Shown one piece after another: positions 51,135 to 60,360 of a stretch of 63,077 bases of DNA. Each line of letters starts with the position of its first letter. Position 1 is the stretch's first letter. The stretch spans positions 1 through 63,077 of the forward strand of contig WRFX01000001.1 in assembly GCA_009787445.1 (NCBI GenBank), given 5' to 3'. Under the pieces are notes generated by a model. The model was not told the origin of the DNA and searched no databases. It worked only from the letters and a program-made list of their open reading frames with translations. The position numbers and the translations under genes are program-made. The DNA is from Chitinivibrionia bacterium (GTDB lineage: Bacteria > Fibrobacterota > Chitinivibrionia > Chitinivibrionales > Chitinivibrionaceae).

Positions 51135-54100
51135 ATGAGCAAATCGGTTATTTCGCAAGATTTTATGGGAAAAGTATTGAAGGTTCGTCCCGAATCCCTT
51201 TTGTTTGCGAGATACGCCCACAACTTATTATTGTCGAAAAATTTGAGCGAGGCGCAAAGAATAGCCGAAGAAGGCGTTATAAAACATCCGGATTACGCTT
51301 GCGGACGTTTCGTTTTAGCGTTGTGTTTTATCGAGCGCAGAGATTATTTGCAGGCGATAACGCAATTAACGGAACTTTTGAAAGTGGAACCCGCGTATTC
51401 GGCGGCGTTGGCAAAATTGTCGCAAATAATGTCTTTGGAAGGCGACAGGCAAAAAGGACAGGCGATGGCGGATTTTCTTGAACGCTTAAATCCGGAATCG
51501 CCGCTTTTAGGAAGATTGACGCCGAGAAACGACGATAATAGCAGCGTTTATGAAATTTTTGGAACTCCGTTGAATTGGGAAGATTTTGCGAGCGAAGATT
51601 ATTTGGCGCGTAAAAACGCAGCACAACATTTGCCGAAAGAAGCGGAAACGAAAATAGCGGTTGACGAAGATACAGTTACGGAAGAAGTCGCAGTTGCCGA
51701 AGAGCCGAAAGTCGAGGAAGTTAAAGAAGAGCCGAAAGTTACAATAGATATTGAAGATACGCCGAAAGAAGAGCCGAAAGTCGAGGAAAAACCGAAAGAA
51801 GAAGCAAAAGAAGAGCCGCAAATTTCGGAAGTCGACGACGAAATTAAAAAGTTATTGGAAGAGCCGATTGTTCCGCAAGTTGAAGAAGTTAAGGAAGAGC
51901 CGAAAACTAAAATTGATATTGAAGAAACGCCGAAAGTTGAAGAAAAAGCCGAAGAGAAGCCGACGGAAGAGCCGCAAATTTCGGAAGTCGACGACGAAAT
52001 TAAAAAGTTATTGGAAGAGCCGATTGTTCCGCAAGTTGAAGAAGTTAAGGAAGTTAAAGAAGTTGAAGAACCGAAAGTCGAGCCGAAAGCAGAAGAGCCG
52101 AAAACTAAAATTGATATTTCCGAAACGCCGAAAGTTGAAGAAAAACCGTCGCAAGAACCTGAAATTCCGCAGGTCGTCGAAGAAATTAAAGAATTGCCGA
52201 AAGTCGAAGAAAAACCGTCGGAAGAAACGCAAGTTCTACAAGTTGAAGAAACGCCGAAAATCGAAGAATCGCCGAAAGTTGAAGAAAAAGCCGAAGAGAA
52301 GCCGACGCAGGAACCGCAAAGTTCGCCGTTAGACGACGAAATTAAAAAGTTATTGGAAGAACCGTTAATTCCGAAAGTCGAAGAAAAAATTCAAGAACCG
52401 CAAAAAGAACCTGAAATTCCGCAGGTCGTCGAAGAAGTTAAAGAACCGCAAAAAGAGTCGTTCGTTCCGCAAGCGCAAGCGGAAGAAATTAAAAAGATTT
52501 TTGAAGAGCCGAAAACTCCGCAAGTCGAAGAAATTCAAGAAGCGTTGGCAGAACCGCTGATTCCGCAAGCGGAAGAAATTCAAAAAATTATAGATTTGCC
52601 GTCGCAAAAAGTTGAAGATATAGTTGCGGAGCCGATAGTAGAATCGCCGAAAGAACCCGCTAAAAAATTATCCGTCGAAGAACAAATAGAAAGCGAAGTC
52701 GTAGAAGCGATAGACAAAGGCAAGGAAGTTTCCGACGACGACGCGGACGATATTCTTGCCGAATTGGAAAAGCAGGAAAATCCGAAAACGCCCGAAATTA
52801 TTCCCGACGACGACGCAACAGATACGGACGACGCGATGTTTGAAGCGTTGGATTTTGATAGTTTTGAAACTAAAAAACCGGAAAAAGAAGCCGAGAAAAA
52901 AGACAACATTTTTGAACAAATATCAAAAACTTTTGAGAGTAAAAAGTCAGAAAAAAGCGCCGCGCAAAAAGGCGATATTTTTAAGCAATCGCCGAAATTT
53001 GAAGAAACTGCGAAAACTCCTTTCTATGAACAGCAAAGCCCGATTACGTTTTCCGACGACGCGGACGCGATGGACGAGGCGACGATTATTTTCTCCGACA
53101 ACATTCATAAAACGAAATCGAGCGAAAATAAGTCCGAAAAGGACAATTCGGAATTTTTTGATTTCAAAAATGTAATAGAAAATTCGCTTGACGATTTGCC
53201 GCTTGAAAAGCCGTCTACGGAAATAACGGAAGGACAAAAAGACGAAAAGAAAAACGCGGAAACGTCCGCTGAAAAGCCCAAAAAAGAACAAAGTTTGGAA
53301 GATATTATAAACGATACTTTTGACAACGCTTTTGAACTTTACAAACGTGAGAAAAAAATCAAAAGAAAAGCGGCTGCGGAAGACGTTTCACCGCAAAAAA
53401 CCGAAGAAATGCAAAAAACGGACGAAGCGGAATTTGCCGATGAAATGGAATTATTAGGAAAACTTGACGATATGGAAACGGTAGAAGACGCGGAAATCGT
53501 AGACGAAACGCAAACGGTAGAAACTGCGGACGAAGCGGAATTGTCTAAAATAGTCGACGATATGAAAACGGTAGAAGAAGCGGAAGTAGTGGAAAACGCG
53601 GAAGTAGTGGAAGAAGCGGAAATTATTGACGAAGAGCCATTGCCGCAAGCCGAAATCGCCGACGAAGCCGAAATTGCGGAAGTTGCGGACGAAGCGGAAA
53701 CGGTAGCCGAAGTAGAAGACGCGGAAATAATAGAGGAAGCAATTACTCCGCAAGCCGAAATTGCGGAAGCTGCCGAAATCGCAGAAGTTGCGGAAGCGGA
53801 AACAGAAACAGAAACAGAAACAGTACAGGAAATTCCCGCAGAAAAGAGAAAAGCGGAAATTTTGGAAGAAACGGCTGAATTTTCGGTTGAAGTATTGCAA
53901 GAACCAGAACAAAAAATCGACGAACCGCAAAAAACGGCGGAACAGGAAGAATCGGCGGAGTTTGAAGTTTTAGAAACCGACGTTCAAGAAGTTCAAGAAG
54001 TTCAAGAAACAGAACAAGAAGTTCAAGAAGTTCAAGAAGTTCAAGAAACAGAACAAACAGAACAGGAAGAATCGGAACAAGACGAATCGGCGGAGTTTGA

Positions 54101-54587
54101 AGTTTTAGAAAATACTCATCAAAAATTTAACGAAGAAGAGAAAAAAGCCGAACCGATAAGCGAAAAAGAAGCGTTTGAAAATATGCTTCAAACGGATTTG
54201 GAACTTTTGCCCGACCACATTTTAACGCCGACTTTCGCGCAAATTTATTTGGAACAAGGACAGCCGTATTTGGCAAAACAAATTTACGAACGCCTTCTTT
54301 TGCAGGACGAAGATAATTTTACGTATACGGAAAAATTGGACGAAGTTAATAAAATTATCGATAAAATGAAAGCCGAAGAAGCGGCGGCGGCGGCAGAAAT
54401 AAAAACGGCGGAAGCAAAAACAACGGAAGCAAAAACAGTCGCGCCAAAAACGGTCGCACCCAAAACAGCCGAACAAAAAGCGGTTAAAAAGAAAAAAGAA
54501 GGTACGCAAAATAACGCTAAAAAACCGCTTAAAGGCAAGCGAATAAAAAAAGAAATTAGAGAAAAACTTCAGCAAAAGAAAGCGTAA
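51135..54587 (+). CDS. Glutamate-rich low-complexity protein with terminal TPRs
   Basis: This 1,150-residue protein has no signal peptide. Residues 1-150 contain TPR-like helices (RYAHNLLLSKNLSEAQRIAEEGVIKHP, QLTELLKVEPAYSAALAKLSQI). The middle ~850 residues are a Lys/Glu/Pro/Val low-complexity region with units such as EEPKVEE and a 52-residue period: the 87 bases ending at 51,897 are repeated exactly at 156 bases' distance. The C-terminus has a further TPR (FAQIYLEQGQPYLAKQIYERLLLQDEDN), an Ala/Lys tail and a strongly basic end. It may be a cytoplasmic scaffold; I recognise no named family. Codon use differs from neighbours because of GAA/AAA/CCG bias. Confidence 0.7.
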   Translation: MSKSVISQDFMGKVLKVRPESLLFARYAHNLLLSKNLSEAQRIAEEGVIKHPDYACGRFVLALCFIERRDYLQAITQLTELLKVEPAYSAALAKLSQIMSLEGDRQKGQAMADFLERLNPESPLLGRLTPRNDDNSSVYEIFGTPLNWEDFASEDYLARKNAAQHLPKEAETKIAVDEDTVTEEVAVAEEPKVEEVKEEPKVTIDIEDTPKEEPKVEEKPKEEAKEEPQISEVDDEIKKLLEEPIVPQVEEVKEEPKTKIDIEETPKVEEKAEEKPTEEPQISEVDDEIKKLLEEPIVPQVEEVKEVKEVEEPKVEPKAEEPKTKIDISETPKVEEKPSQEPEIPQVVEEIKELPKVEEKPSEETQVLQVEETPKIEESPKVEEKAEEKPTQEPQSSPLDDEIKKLLEEPLIPKVEEKIQEPQKEPEIPQVVEEVKEPQKESFVPQAQAEEIKKIFEEPKTPQVEEIQEALAEPLIPQAEEIQKIIDLPSQKVEDIVAEPIVESPKEPAKKLSVEEQIESEVVEAIDKGKEVSDDDADDILAELEKQENPKTPEIIPDDDATDTDDAMFEALDFDSFETKKPEKEAEKKDNIFEQISKTFESKKSEKSAAQKGDIFKQSPKFEETAKTPFYEQQSPITFSDDADAMDEATIIFSDNIHKTKSSENKSEKDNSEFFDFKNVIENSLDDLPLEKPSTEITEGQKDEKKNAETSAEKPKKEQSLEDIINDTFDNAFELYKREKKIKRKAAAEDVSPQKTEEMQKTDEAEFADEMELLGKLDDMETVEDAEIVDETQTVETADEAELSKIVDDMKTVEEAEVVENAEVVEEAEIIDEEPLPQAEIADEAEIAEVADEAETVAEVEDAEIIEEAITPQAEIAEAAEIAEVAEAETETETETVQEIPAEKRKAEILEETAEFSVEVLQEPEQKIDEPQKTAEQEESAEFEVLETDVQEVQEVQETEQEVQEVQEVQETEQTEQEESEQDESAEFEVLENTHQKFNEEEKKAEPISEKEAFENMLQTDLELLPDHILTPTFAQIYLEQGQPYLAKQIYERLLLQDEDNFTYTEKLDEVNKIIDKMKAEEAAAAAEIKTAEAKTTEAKTVAPKTVAPKTAEQKAVKKKKEGTQNNAKKPLKGKRIKKEIREKLQQKKA

Positions 54588-54594
54588 AAAAAAT

Positions 54595-55671
54595 ATGTCG
54601 AACAGATTTGAAAAAGCAAACGAATTGCTTGAAAAACACAAATCCGATTATCTTTTGATAACCGACGACGTTACGGCGCGTTATTTTTCGGGCTTTTCGT
54701 CTTCAAATGTCGTTTTGCTTTATAATTCAAAAGAAAAATTTCTTTTTACGGACTTTCGCTACAAAACAAAAGCCGAAATTTTTTGCCAAAAAAACGCTTG
54801 GAATTTTATTGAAACAAAACAAGGCGATTTTGCAAAAAAAATAAGCAAAATTATAAAACGCAAGTCAAAATTGCTCGTTCAGGACAATATTTTATCTGTT
54901 TACGACTTTGAATTATACAAAAAAAACGTTAAAAATAACGCTAAATTTATCAACTGCGGAAAAGAAATAGACGAAATTTTTTACGTAAAAACCGATGACG
55001 AAATAAATTCAATGAAAAAAGCGGCTGAAATCGGCGATTTGTCTATAAAAGAATGGCAAAAAAAACTGCGCGAAGGAATTTCGGAATTTGAAGCGGCGCG
55101 ACTTTTGGATATAATAACGCTTCAAAACGGAAGCGAAAAAACGGCTTTTGATACCATTGTACTTTTTGGCGAAAATTCGGCGTTTCCGCACGGAGTTCCG
55201 AGCAGAAACAGAAAACTAAAAAAAAACGACGTAATACTCAGCGATTTTGGCGCTACGGTTGACGGATTTTGTTCGGATATGACTCGTATGACGCATTTTG
55301 GCGCGTCCAAAAAAAAGTATAAGGAAATTTACGATATTGTTTTGCAAGCACAACTCATAGGAGTGGAAAACGTAAAAGCGGGAACGAAAGCAAAAGATAT
55401 AGACAAAAAAGTTCGCGATTTCATTTCGCAAAAAGGATTTGCCGATAATTTCGGACACGCGACGGGACATTCGGTCGGACTGCGCATTCACGAAAAACCG
55501 TCGCTAGGCAAAAAAGACGACACTGTTTTGCAAAGCGGAATGGTAATTACTGTCGAGCCGGGAATTTATTTGCCCAACGCTTTTGGCATAAGAATAGAAG
55601 ATATGACGGTCGTAACGGAAAACGGCTGCGAAATAATTACGAAAACAACAAAAAATTTAATTGAAATATAA
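54595..55671 (+). CDS. pepP: M24 family Xaa-Pro aminopeptidase
   Basis: This 358-residue protein has an N-terminal creatinase-like domain and a pita-bread metallopeptidase. All five ligands are seen: Asp in LSDFGATVDGF, Asp in CSDMTR, His in GHATGHSVGL, Glu in TVEPGIYL and Glu in IRIEDM. It removes N-terminal residues before proline. Follows the glutamate-rich gene by 7 bases, likely co-transcribed. PepQ is an alternative name. Confidence 0.92.
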   Translation: MSNRFEKANELLEKHKSDYLLITDDVTARYFSGFSSSNVVLLYNSKEKFLFTDFRYKTKAEIFCQKNAWNFIETKQGDFAKKISKIIKRKSKLLVQDNILSVYDFELYKKNVKNNAKFINCGKEIDEIFYVKTDDEINSMKKAAEIGDLSIKEWQKKLREGISEFEAARLLDIITLQNGSEKTAFDTIVLFGENSAFPHGVPSRNRKLKKNDVILSDFGATVDGFCSDMTRMTHFGASKKKYKEIYDIVLQAQLIGVENVKAGTKAKDIDKKVRDFISQKGFADNFGHATGHSVGLRIHEKPSLGKKDDTVLQSGMVITVEPGIYLPNAFGIRIEDMTVVTENGCEIITKTTKNLIEI

Positions 55672-55689
55672 AAGAAAGGTCAGGAAAAT

Positions 55690-56799
55690 ATGGAATACAA
55701 AAATCTTTTGTACGCAATGGTAAAACAAAACGCTTCCGACTTGCATTTGAGAGTCGGATGTCCTCCGTTTTTCAGGATTCACGGAAATCTTTTGCCAGCC
55801 AAAATGGCTGATACGACCGTTGAAGATATGCAGGGAATTCTCAACGAAATCCTTAAAAAAGAACAGATAGAACAACTTTCGCAAGCCCGCGAGGTAGACG
55901 CAGGTATTTCGGTTCCGGGCGTCGGGCGATTTCGTATAAACGTTTATAAACAATGCGGCACTCCCGCAATTGCTTTCAGAAGCATAAAAGTCGACGTGCC
56001 GTCGTTTGATTCGCTGAATGTGCCGCCGTCCATACGAAAAATCGCTATGGAACAGCGCGGTCTGATTCTTGTTACGGGAACGACAGGTTCGGGAAAATCG
56101 ACGCTTTTGGCTTCGATGATAGACATAATAAACACCACGCAAAAGGTTAATATTATATCTATTGAAGACCCGATAGAATTTATACACAAAAACAAATTGG
56201 CGACCATTGCCCAGCGCGAAGTCGGAGCGGATACAATATCTTATACCGAAGCGTTAAAAGCCGCTATGCGACAAGACCCCGACGTGATTTTAATGGGGGA
56301 AATTCGCGACCAGGAAACTATGCTTTTGGCTCTCACGGCGGCGGACACGGGACACTTGGTTTTAAGCACGCTTCACACGATGAATACCGTCGAAACCGTG
56401 TCGCGAGCAATTTCGTTTTTTTCGTATCATCAGCACGACCAAATTCGGCTTATGCTTTCCAGCGTTCTTACGGCGGTGGTTTCTATGCGTTTGATTCCAA
56501 AAAAAGGCGGCGGCTTAATTCCCGCCTGCGAAATTATGATAAACAATTCAAACGTCGAAGAATGCATAAAAAATCCCGACCAACTGAAAATGATAGACGA
56601 AGCGATTGCGGCGGGAAATCAAATTTACGGCTCGCAAACGTTTGACCAAGCGTTAGAGGCGCTTTACAAAAACGGATTTGTAGAATTTGACGTGGCAAAA
56701 GGATTTGCAAGCAATCCGGAAGATTTTGAATTGAAAGTTATCGGCGGAATATCCGGCTCAAGCGACAGGGCAAACAGCAGTTTTGAAGACGAATATTAA
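55690..56799 (+). CDS. pilT: Twitching motility ATPase PilT
   Basis: This 369-residue hexameric ATPase retracts type IV pili. It has the N-terminal NASDLHLRVGCPPFFRIHG, Walker A GTTGSGKST, Asp-box IEDPIEFIH, Walker B ILMGEIRDQET and His-box STLHTMNT. Length is normal with an acidic tail. The AAAGGT site precedes the ATG. It is consistent with the pilin-like protein at 36,954. No pilB, pilC or prepilin peptidase is in the window. Confidence 0.95.
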   Translation: MEYKNLLYAMVKQNASDLHLRVGCPPFFRIHGNLLPAKMADTTVEDMQGILNEILKKEQIEQLSQAREVDAGISVPGVGRFRINVYKQCGTPAIAFRSIKVDVPSFDSLNVPPSIRKIAMEQRGLILVTGTTGSGKSTLLASMIDIINTTQKVNIISIEDPIEFIHKNKLATIAQREVGADTISYTEALKAAMRQDPDVILMGEIRDQETMLLALTAADTGHLVLSTLHTMNTVETVSRAISFFSYHQHDQIRLMLSSVLTAVVSMRLIPKKGGGLIPACEIMINNSNVEECIKNPDQLKMIDEAIAAGNQIYGSQTFDQALEALYKNGFVEFDVAKGFASNPEDFELKVIGGISGSSDRANSSFEDEY

Positions 56800-57534
56800 A
56801 TGAAATTGAAAAAACTTTTTGCAATTTTTTTCGTACTTTTTATCGCCGTAATTTTTGCGGCAAACTGTTCGCTTCCGCCGTATTCGCAGGCAAAAATTAT
56901 GAAAAAAAGCAAACAAATACTCGCCGACAGCAGCGATTATTACGTAAAAAAATGGATTATGCGAGACGAGCGCGTTTCACTCGATACGCTTGTAAAAATT
57001 TGTTCGCCGAACATAAGCCAATACGACAGCGTGCGAAACGCGATTTTTAACGGCGTTTCGGAAATTAACGACGCTAAAATATTAGAACTTATGAGCGTAA
57101 AAGTCGTTTCGGGAAATCCGCTTGAAATACTTGCCGCATCGGCTTATATTTATCGTTATTACGGCATAGAAATGAAAGTCGGACAAAATATTCCGCTCGC
57201 GTCTATGTTGGTTTTGTTTCATTCGACCGCCGAAAATTTGAAAAAACGCAATTCTCCGTATTATAAAGACGTAGAACAAAAAGCCCGCGTCGCGCAAACT
57301 TTTCCAAAAAGCGAAGATTTGTATAAAGAATTTATTGTAAACAAAGAACTTTCGTTTCCCGCAAGAACGTGGTTTGTAGAAAGTTTATTGGAAAATTCGG
57401 ATAGAGAAATTGTCGCGACGTTTTTATTGGATTTGGAAATGGAATTGGACGAAGAAGACCCCGTTTTAACTTCCGTAAAAACCGTAATTTACACGCTTAT
57501 GACTCGCGGCGCGCAAGGCGATTGGATTCCTTAA
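56800..57534 (+). CDS. Exported protein of unknown function
   Basis: This 244-residue protein starts right after pilT and has an N-terminal hydrophobic segment (KKLFAIFFVLFIAVIFAANC) with a Cys but an atypical lipobox (AANC). The rest is helical with HEAT-like units (VSGNPLEILAASAYIYRYYG, ARTWFVESLLENSDREIVATFLLDLEME). Possibly a pilus- or envelope-associated lipoprotein because of coupling to pilT; no family recognised. Confidence 0.6.
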   Translation: MKLKKLFAIFFVLFIAVIFAANCSLPPYSQAKIMKKSKQILADSSDYYVKKWIMRDERVSLDTLVKICSPNISQYDSVRNAIFNGVSEINDAKILELMSVKVVSGNPLEILAASAYIYRYYGIEMKVGQNIPLASMLVLFHSTAENLKKRNSPYYKDVEQKARVAQTFPKSEDLYKEFIVNKELSFPARTWFVESLLENSDREIVATFLLDLEMELDEEDPVLTSVKTVIYTLMTRGAQGDWIP

Positions 57535-58193
57535 TAGATAATTTTTTGGACAATTTTGTCGTCGTATAACGCTTTTGGAACCAAGAAAAAAACAAAAACG
57601 GACGGAACTAAAATTATAAAAATTATTGCTAATTTTCCAAAAATTTGCTCGTAATCTATAAAATAAATTGTGGTAGATAAAACGCTCATTATCGCAAAAT
57701 TTATGAGTTGTATCGCTCGCGGATTTACGTTGATAATAGTAAGATACGCGGTTATCGCGTTTATGGAAAACGACGCGAAAAAGAATATTGCGAAAACAAA
57801 CGGAAGCGAAATTTCTACGTAAAAGTTCCAAACGTAAAACGCCGACAAATACGCGATTAAAAGCGTTAACGTTCCCCAAAGAAACGACGCGCTTTGCACG
57901 AAAATAAATTTTGCGACAAATATGGTTTTTCGCGAAATTCCGCTTGCGATAAGGATTTCCCACGAACCGCTCAAACGTTCTCTGACAAACGAAACGCCCG
58001 CAAATCCGGCGGAAGCCAAAAAGGCGAAAAACAAAAGCCAAACGAGCAAAAATTCTTTTCGCGCATCCGTAAAAATATTCAGAGAAAAGAAAATTCCCCA
58101 AAAAAACGAAGTAAAAGCAAGCGAAAATATTGTCGATTTTGCGCTTTTTGCCAACGATTTTAATTCGTAATTAAATATTGTTAAAAAATCCAT
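57531..58193 (-). CDS. ABC-2 type transporter permease (CcmB-like)
   Basis: This 220-residue protein has about six transmembrane helices (IFSLAFTSFFWGIFF, VWLLFFAFLASAGFAGVSF, LAIIFIILVPSVFVFFLVP). The segment RERLSGSWEILIASGISRKTIFVAKF resembles CcmB and other short ABC-2 exporters. It overlaps the ATPase gene by 23 bases and the convergent upstream gene by 4. Haem export for cytochrome maturation is possible, but no other ccm genes are present. Confidence 0.75.
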   Translation of the reverse strand: MDFLTIFNYELKSLAKSAKSTIFSLAFTSFFWGIFFSLNIFTDARKEFLLVWLLFFAFLASAGFAGVSFVRERLSGSWEILIASGISRKTIFVAKFIFVQSASFLWGTLTLLIAYLSAFYVWNFYVEISLPFVFAIFFFASFSINAITAYLTIINVNPRAIQLINFAIMSVLSTTIYFIDYEQIFGKLAIIFIILVPSVFVFFLVPKALYDDKIVQKIIY

Positions 58194-58827
58194 CGGAAAT
58201 ATCCTTTATTTTTGCGTTTTTCAGTTCAATTACTTTGCCGCAAAGTTTGTCGAGCGCAAAAAAATTGTGCGAACTTATTATTATCGCCGCGCCGTTTTTT
58301 TGCGCACTTTTTACCATAGCGAAAAATTTATCGCATTGCTCGTAATCCAAACCTGTTGTCGGTTCGTCCAAAATTATCGCTTTCGGCTCGCCCAAAAACG
58401 CTCTTGCGATGGCGCATTGCATTCTTTCGCCTTTGGAAAATTGCTTTATCGGATTAGCGTTTTTTTGTAAAAACTCCCAATTTTCGTCAAGGTATTTTTG
58501 TAAATCGCCGTCATTTACGCCTTTAATTTTTGCGAAAAATTGCATATTTTCCACAAACGAAAAATTGCCGTTAAAACCGTCGCTTTCCAATATTATTCCG
58601 ACTTTTCGCAAAATTTTACTGTTTTTCGGCGTTAAAATTTCTCCAAAAATTTGCGAAAAACCGCCGTCCGCGTTTAAAATTCCAAGAATTAGCCGCAAAA
58701 GCGTGGTTTTTCCGACGCCGTTTAATCCTACGAGTCCCAATATTTCGCCCGACGAAACGCTAAAAGTTACGTCGTTTAGAATTTCCTTGCGCTCAAATTT
58801 TTTACAAATTCCAGATACATTTATCAT
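58171..58827 (-). CDS. ABC transporter ATP-binding protein
   Basis: This 218-residue ATPase has Walker A GLNGVGKTT, signature FSKGERMQCAIARA, Walker B IILDEPTTGLD and H-loop ISSHNFFALD. The signature is a short-loop variant, as in CcmA and ABC-2 exporters. Forms an operon with the overlapping permease; substrate unknown. Confidence 0.9.
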   Translation of the reverse strand: MINVSGICKKFERKEILNDVTFSVSSGEILGLVGLNGVGKTTLLRLILGILNADGGFSQIFGEILTPKNSKILRKVGIILESDGFNGNFSFVENMQFFAKIKGVNDGDLQKYLDENWEFLQKNANPIKQFSKGERMQCAIARAFLGEPKAIILDEPTTGLDYEQCDKFFAMVKSAQKNGAAIIISSHNFFALDKLCGKVIELKNAKIKDISDGFFNNI

Positions 58828-58851
58828 TGTTTTTCTCGCTTTCGACGGGAA

Positions 58852-58866
58852 AAATAGTATTTTGAT
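58852..58866 (+). promoter_or_regulatory. Putative promoter element for rluD-like gene
   Basis: AAATAGTATTTTGAT lies about 35-45 bases upstream of the ATG at 58,899, matching the TAGTAT word found before other genes. Confidence 0.35.
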
Positions 58867-58898
58867 AAACGAAAATGTACATTTTATATTAAGGAATT

Positions 58899-59813
58899 AT
58901 GAAACTTAAAGCAAAAGTTCCGCTGATTTACAACGGATTCACGCTTTTGGACTATGTGTCCGAGCGTTTTGATTATCTTTCAAAAGACGAATGGCGAAAG
59001 CGAATAGAAGAAAATCGGCATTCGCGAAACGGCGCAATTTTGCAGGAAGACAGCATAGTTTTTCATTTGGACGAAATTTGTTACGATATGCCCGACGTCG
59101 AAGAAGAACCCGCGAATTTGGATTATAAAATTATTATGCAGACCAAAGATTTTCTTGCGATAGACAAGCCGCCGAATTTGACGGTTCACAAAAGTAAGAT
59201 GAATTTTCGCAATAATTTGATTTTTCAACTGCGCGAAACGCACGAACCGCGATTTCCGACCGCCGATTCCGTAAATCGTTTGGATAAAAATACTTCGGGC
59301 ATCGTTTTGATTGCGCTGAATAAAAGCGCTTTGCGAAAACTTTCTTTGCAATTTTCTAATCACACGATAAAAAAAACGTATTTTGCGATTGTCGTAGGAA
59401 CGCCGAATCCCGCTTCGGGAACGATTTTGGCGAGTATCGGAAGATTGGAAAATCCAAGCGCGCAAGATACAATATGCGGGCGATTTTGCGCCGTTGACGC
59501 GCCAAATCCGAAATTTTGCGAAACCGAGTACGAAACCGTAAAATCCGTAAACGGTCATTCGCTTGTAAAACTTTATCCGAAAACGGGAAGAACGCATCAA
59601 TTACGCATTCATTTGGCGCATATAGGAACGCCGATTGTCGGCGATATCGCATACGGATTTGAGGCGAATGAGTATCGTAAATTTTGCGCGAAAAACAACA
59701 TTGTTCCGATAGAAAGCGACAGGCATCTTTTGCATTGCAGCGCGATGGAATTTTTGTTTAACGGAGAAATTGTAAGCGTAAATTCGGAATTGCCGAAAAA
59801 TTTTGAGATATGA
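58899..59813 (+). CDS. RluA/RluD family 23S rRNA/tRNA pseudouridine synthase
   Basis: This 304-residue enzyme has an S4-like N-terminal segment (NGFTLLDYVSERF). The synthase core follows: IDKPPNLTVHKS, NRLDKNTSGIVLIALN with the catalytic Asp, KTYFAIVVG, and KTGRTHQLRIHLAHIGTPIVGDIAYG. It isomerises uridines in 23S rRNA or tRNA; exact target (RluD, RluC or RluA) cannot be read by eye. Followed by an AT-rich gap before the YefM-like gene. Confidence 0.92.
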   Translation: MKLKAKVPLIYNGFTLLDYVSERFDYLSKDEWRKRIEENRHSRNGAILQEDSIVFHLDEICYDMPDVEEEPANLDYKIIMQTKDFLAIDKPPNLTVHKSKMNFRNNLIFQLRETHEPRFPTADSVNRLDKNTSGIVLIALNKSALRKLSLQFSNHTIKKTYFAIVVGTPNPASGTILASIGRLENPSAQDTICGRFCAVDAPNPKFCETEYETVKSVNGHSLVKLYPKTGRTHQLRIHLAHIGTPIVGDIAYGFEANEYRKFCAKNNIVPIESDRHLLHCSAMEFLFNGEIVSVNSELPKNFEI

Positions 59814-59987
59814 AAAGGGGGGACGTATTTTGCAAGATAAATTTTCAATAATGTAAAATATTGTTTTTTCGCAAATGAAATACAAATTAACGTTAACGAA
59901 ATTTAGATAAATTTTATAAAAAACTATTGAAAATGTATTAAAAAGCAGGAGGCGAAAAGTATTTTATTGTTAAAAAGGAGTTAAAAA

Positions 59988-60248
59988 ATGAGCGCTATCG
60001 CGTATTCCGATTTAAAAAAGAATTTAGGATTTTATATGGACAAAGTTATTGACGACAGCGACCCTCTTGTGGTTACGCGCAAAAACGGAAGAAATATCGT
60101 TTTGGTTTCAGCCGACGAATACGACAGTTGGACGGAAACGGCATATTTACTGTCGAACAAGGCAAACGCGGAACATCTTTTGGAATCTATCGCGCAACAC
60201 AAATCGGGAAAAATAAAAGAGACGAACACAGAATTATATACGCGATAG
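59988..60248 (+). CDS. yefM: YefM/Phd-family antitoxin (orphaned)
   Basis: This 86-residue protein starts MSAIAYSDLKKNLGFYMDKV and has DSDPLVVTRKNGRNIVLVSADEYDSWTETAYLLS, the YefM/Phd antitoxin core that binds DNA and neutralises YoeB. The C-terminus departs from the family after SGKIKE: the last residues run out of frame into a leftover of the toxin gene. A GGAGG site sits before the ATG. Without an intact toxin it is probably only a DNA-binding orphan. Confidence 0.85.
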   Translation: MSAIAYSDLKKNLGFYMDKVIDDSDPLVVTRKNGRNIVLVSADEYDSWTETAYLLSNKANAEHLLESIAQHKSGKIKETNTELYTR

Positions 60249-60298
60249 GAAACAATCAGATTGAGTATATTTCGTTCAGGTATCATTACGAAAAATAA
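60218..60298 (+). pseudogene. yoeB: YoeB toxin remnant (C-terminal 26 codons)
   Basis: In a different frame from the antitoxin, these codons read RDEHRIIYAIGNNQ, then IEYISFRYHYEK and stop. This matches the end of YoeB (E. coli form: RRITEEHRLVYAV ... ACRYHY), including the C-terminal His-Tyr region needed for RNase activity. The first ~55 residues are gone and the junction falls inside the antitoxin gene near 60,215, so an in-place deletion has removed the toxin body. Confidence 0.8.
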
Positions 60299-60331
60299 AA
60301 AAAGGGGACGTATCCCGAAAGACACGTCCCC
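60297..60331 (-). terminator. Rho-independent terminator for reverse-strand repeat proteins
   Basis: On the reverse strand GGGGACGTGTC... pairs with ...ACGTCCCC (8-base perfect stem) followed by seven T. It ends the transcript of the InlB-repeat gene at 60,361. Confidence 0.85.
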
Positions 60332-60360
60332 ATAATAAAAACTGAATAACTACGCCTTAC

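Noticed and set aside
51751-52332. Second-frame Lys/Arg-rich ORF inside the glutamate-rich gene
   Set aside because: It is the shifted reading of GAA/AAG-rich repeats; composition is an artefact and there is no start signal.
51811-52380. CRISPR array
   Set aside because: The repeats are in-frame coding repeats with a 156-bp period and conserved 'spacers'; no cas genes are present.
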